This document shows, piece after piece, positions 62,105 through 64,000 of a DNA stretch of 64,000 nucleotides (positions within the stretch are counted from its first letter, which is position 1; every line of letters starts with the position of its first letter). The DNA is from Paenibacillus dokdonensis (GTDB lineage: Bacteria; Bacillota; Bacilli; Paenibacillales; Paenibacillaceae): positions 2,777,939 through 2,841,938 of the forward strand of contig NZ_STGQ01000001.1 in assembly GCF_004916975.1 (NCBI RefSeq), written 5' to 3'. Under the pieces are notes generated by a model, which saw nothing but the letters and a program-made list of their open reading frames with translations, was not told the DNA's origin and made no database searches. Made by a program: the position numbers and the translations under genes.

Positions 62105-62145
62105 GTCCCCCGCCCGGTTACCGTAATACGCTCGGGACGAGGGAC
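62105..62145 (-). promoter_or_regulatory. GC-rich hairpin between the binding-protein and permease genes
   Basis: GTCCC with CCCG pairs across a central loop with CGGG and GGGGAC, with a few unpaired bases on each arm. There is no T-run. Such hairpins between binding-protein and permease genes in ABC operons usually shield the upstream mRNA from 3' decay or reduce read-through, giving excess binding protein. Confidence 0.5.
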
Positions 62146-62162
62146 GAAATGTTTTTTACGGA

Positions 62163-63911
62163 TTATTGTGCCGGCTTAAGCGACCAGTCTGGAAGACTGT
62201 TTGCCAAGCCAACAAACGGGCTAACGGCCAAGTTATCGATCCGTCCATTATATCCATAGACGGTTTTCTTATAGTTCGTAAAGATAATTGGAAGCTCATC
62301 ATTCAGGAGCTGAAAGATTTCTTTATATACTTTTTTGCGTTCTTCGATATCGGAAGTTGCTAAGCCTTTTTCATACAGCTCCTTTAGCTTTGGATTGTCG
62401 TAGGCCTTTATCTCACCGTCCAGGAACTGCACCAAACCGTCCGAAGGATCCGTCAGCATTGCTGTAGAGAAGGATACGAGATCATAGTCTCCGCTTTCCA
62501 TTTTAGATACCAGAGAGTTAAAGTCAGCAAATACTTCAGGTTCAAATTTCACGCCGATGGCTTGGAAGTTTTCCTTCGCTACCGCAATGAAGATATCCGT
62601 CTGTTTGCTCTTGGATCCAAGGAAATGGATGGAGAGCTGCTTGCCGTCCTTCTCACGGATACCGCCTGCGCCTTCCTTCCAGCCAGCTTCCTCCAGAAGC
62701 TGCTTGGCTTTTTCCGTATCAAATTTGTATGGATTAATGCCGTCTTCCGTATAAGCCCAGGAAATAGGTGAAGATGGAATGTTAGCTACGGAGCCTGCAC
62801 CTTGGTTAGCATCCACATAAATACTCTGACGATCCAGTCCGTAGGTCAGCGCTTGGCGTACTTTCTTGTCCTTCAGTGCTTCATGCTCCAGGTTCACCTG
62901 CAGATATCCATACGTGCTTGGCGTATAAGGGATGATATTTACGAATCCAAGACTCTTCAGCTTATCGATATTTTCTGTGGTGGCGCTGAACGAAGAATAG
63001 TCAATTTCACCTGTTTCGAGATACTGCCAAGTGTCACCTTCGGAAGTTTTGTAAATAAAATGCTCCGTTTTCGGTTTGCCTTTGTAATAGTTCTCATTGG
63101 CAACGAAACGGACTTCCTGACCCGGAATGAATTTCTCCAGTTTGTATGGTCCGTTACCGACCGGAGTGGAATGAAGCTTTTTAATATATTCCAGTTGGCC
63201 AAACTTGTAATCCTTACCGTAGTAAGCCTTGGACAAGACCTTATCACCCAACATGACCAGTGCCGTCGCATTAGGTTTTTCCAGCGTGATGGATATCGTC
63301 TGTGGATCAATAATCTTGATGCCGGAAATGCTCGCAGCCTTGCCTTCCTTATATTCTTGTGCACCCTTTACAGGGAGTGTTGGAACCATAGAGTCGCCAT
63401 CATAGGCCTTATCGAACTGGATTGTCCATGTGAAAGCAACGTCATCTGCTGTCATTGGAGATCCGTCACTAAATTTCAAATCCTTGCGAAGATGGTATGT
63501 ATATGTGAGCTGATCATCTGAAATATCCCATTTCTCAGCCAAATCAGGAATTGGAAGTCCCTTCTCATCCACGGTTACCAGGGAGCCGAATAGCAGTGAG
63601 TTGACGTTACCGTCGTATCCGCTTTGCGTAAAGTACGGCGTGAACGCACCGCTCGGATCTGTTAAACCAACGATAATTGTATCCGTGCGCTGCTTGGCAA
63701 CTGCTGGAAGCTTAGACATATCCGCTGCTGTAAAAGGTTCGTTGAGTCCCGACTCTCCGCCAGGAGCTGCAGCCGGCTGATCCTTCGAGCCTTGTTCGGT
63801 TTGCGTTGTACTGCCGGATGTTGACGCCGTATCCTTTTGATCCGAGCATGCCGAGAGTACCAGGGAGCCGACAATGAGTAGTGATGTTAATAAATAAACG
63901 CCTTTTTTCAT
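62163..63911 (-). CDS. Peptide-binding lipoprotein, OppA/SBP family 5
   Basis: A 582-residue lipoprotein. The signal peptide ends in the lipobox LSAC, so Cys22 becomes lipidated and anchors the protein outside the membrane. A Ser/Thr/Gln/Gly linker (about 24-55) precedes an SBP_bac_5 domain, with GLTDPSGAFTPYFTQSGYDG near the N-terminus, LRKDLKFSDGSPMTADDVAF, and RQALTYGLDRQSI. It captures peptides for the OppBCDF-like importer. AGGAGG stands nine bases before the ATG. It is the first gene of the operon. Confidence 0.93.
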   Translation of the reverse strand: MKKGVYLLTSLLIVGSLVLSACSDQKDTASTSGSTTQTEQGSKDQPAAAPGGESGLNEPFTAADMSKLPAVAKQRTDTIIVGLTDPSGAFTPYFTQSGYDGNVNSLLFGSLVTVDEKGLPIPDLAEKWDISDDQLTYTYHLRKDLKFSDGSPMTADDVAFTWTIQFDKAYDGDSMVPTLPVKGAQEYKEGKAASISGIKIIDPQTISITLEKPNATALVMLGDKVLSKAYYGKDYKFGQLEYIKKLHSTPVGNGPYKLEKFIPGQEVRFVANENYYKGKPKTEHFIYKTSEGDTWQYLETGEIDYSSFSATTENIDKLKSLGFVNIIPYTPSTYGYLQVNLEHEALKDKKVRQALTYGLDRQSIYVDANQGAGSVANIPSSPISWAYTEDGINPYKFDTEKAKQLLEEAGWKEGAGGIREKDGKQLSIHFLGSKSKQTDIFIAVAKENFQAIGVKFEPEVFADFNSLVSKMESGDYDLVSFSTAMLTDPSDGLVQFLDGEIKAYDNPKLKELYEKGLATSDIEERKKVYKEIFQLLNDELPIIFTNYKKTVYGYNGRIDNLAVSPFVGLANSLPDWSLKPAQ

Positions 63912-63992
63912 AAAGAATAACCTCCTATTTTTCTAATTCACTAATCATTCCTATAAGATAAGTATGATTTAAGATACCATTGATTAATGTTT

Positions 63993-63998
63993 ATTATA
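63993..63998 (-). promoter_or_regulatory. Probable -10 element of the opp operon
   Basis: TATAAT on the minus strand lies about 80 bases before the binding-protein ATG. Its -35 would fall just outside the window, so the promoter cannot be confirmed here. Confidence 0.4.
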
Positions 63999-64000
63999 GA

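Noticed and set aside
1..64000. tRNA, rRNA, CRISPR arrays, transposases, prophage genes and attachment sites
   Set aside because: I looked for clover-leaf patterns with CCA-type ends, regularly spaced short repeats, transposase motifs and integrases and found none that I could support.

Overview
The window looks like chromosomal DNA of a low-to-moderate GC Bacillota, most probably a Paenibacillus or close relative. The basis is strong AGGAGG-type ribosome binding sites, frequent TTG/GTG starts, the gene content (deoR-deoC-nupC-deoB-deoD-pdp, CoaA, M29 aminopeptidases, DUF11 repeat proteins, DUF6147, AlkZ-related protein, truncated globin) and dense T-tailed intrinsic terminators. I see no rRNA, tRNA, CRISPR array, prophage or insertion sequence. 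The assignment rests on protein recognition by eye, not on a search.

Layout. 0-7.5 kb: a DUF1835 protein, a UgtP-like glycolipid glycosyltransferase, selD-mnmH (2-selenouridine in tRNA), a secreted VanY-type carboxypeptidase, an FMN reductase and a group II truncated globin. 7.5-10 kb: a SalA/Mrp ATPase, a seven-iron-type ferredoxin and a cysteine-rich SufR-like regulator. 10-11.3 kb: a DUF3052/AHSA1/ArsR operon with twin operator-like repeats in its promoter. 11.4-19.9 kb: a giant DUF11 repeat protein (19 repeats in two reading frames) whose apparent start codon is ATT and which is split by a frame change at 18.17 kb. 19.9-23.8 kb: two TIM-barrel isomerases and a Gfo/Idh/MocA dehydrogenase with a divergent AraC regulator. 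24.4-30.9 kb: a complete deoxynucleoside salvage cluster. 31-37.3 kb: pantothenate kinase, then a four-gene type III polyketide operon (PKS, methyltransferase, flavoprotein, MMPL exporter). 37.4-44.5 kb: housekeeping genes (oligopeptidase, deformylase, aldo-keto reductase, DUF445, nitroreductase, LspA, a CstR-like persulfide sensor). 44.6-52.7 kb: tandem M29 aminopeptidases, an SDR, a toroid protein, an AlkZ-related protein, a YafY regulator, a zinc-ribbon protein and aldose epimerase. 52.8-58.2 kb: a tandem KdpD-sensor/USP protein without a kinase, an ECF sigma/anti-sigma pair, a secreted DUF6147 protein and a nucleotidyltransferase-like gene. 58.2-64 kb: an oppABCDF-type peptide ABC transporter.

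The most unusual items are the split DUF11 giant with an ATT start, the four-gene type III PKS/exporter operon (gene order like the Streptomyces srsABC phenolic-lipid system plus an MMPL pump), and the 770-residue double KdpD-sensor protein with no histidine kinase. Several smaller regulatory structures also deserve a look: twin ArsR-type operators, a structured selD leader, a terminator-like hairpin just ahead of coaA, and an operator-like dyad over the YafY promoter. Starts were moved from the longest open frame wherever a Shine-Dalgarno sequence or family length argued for it.
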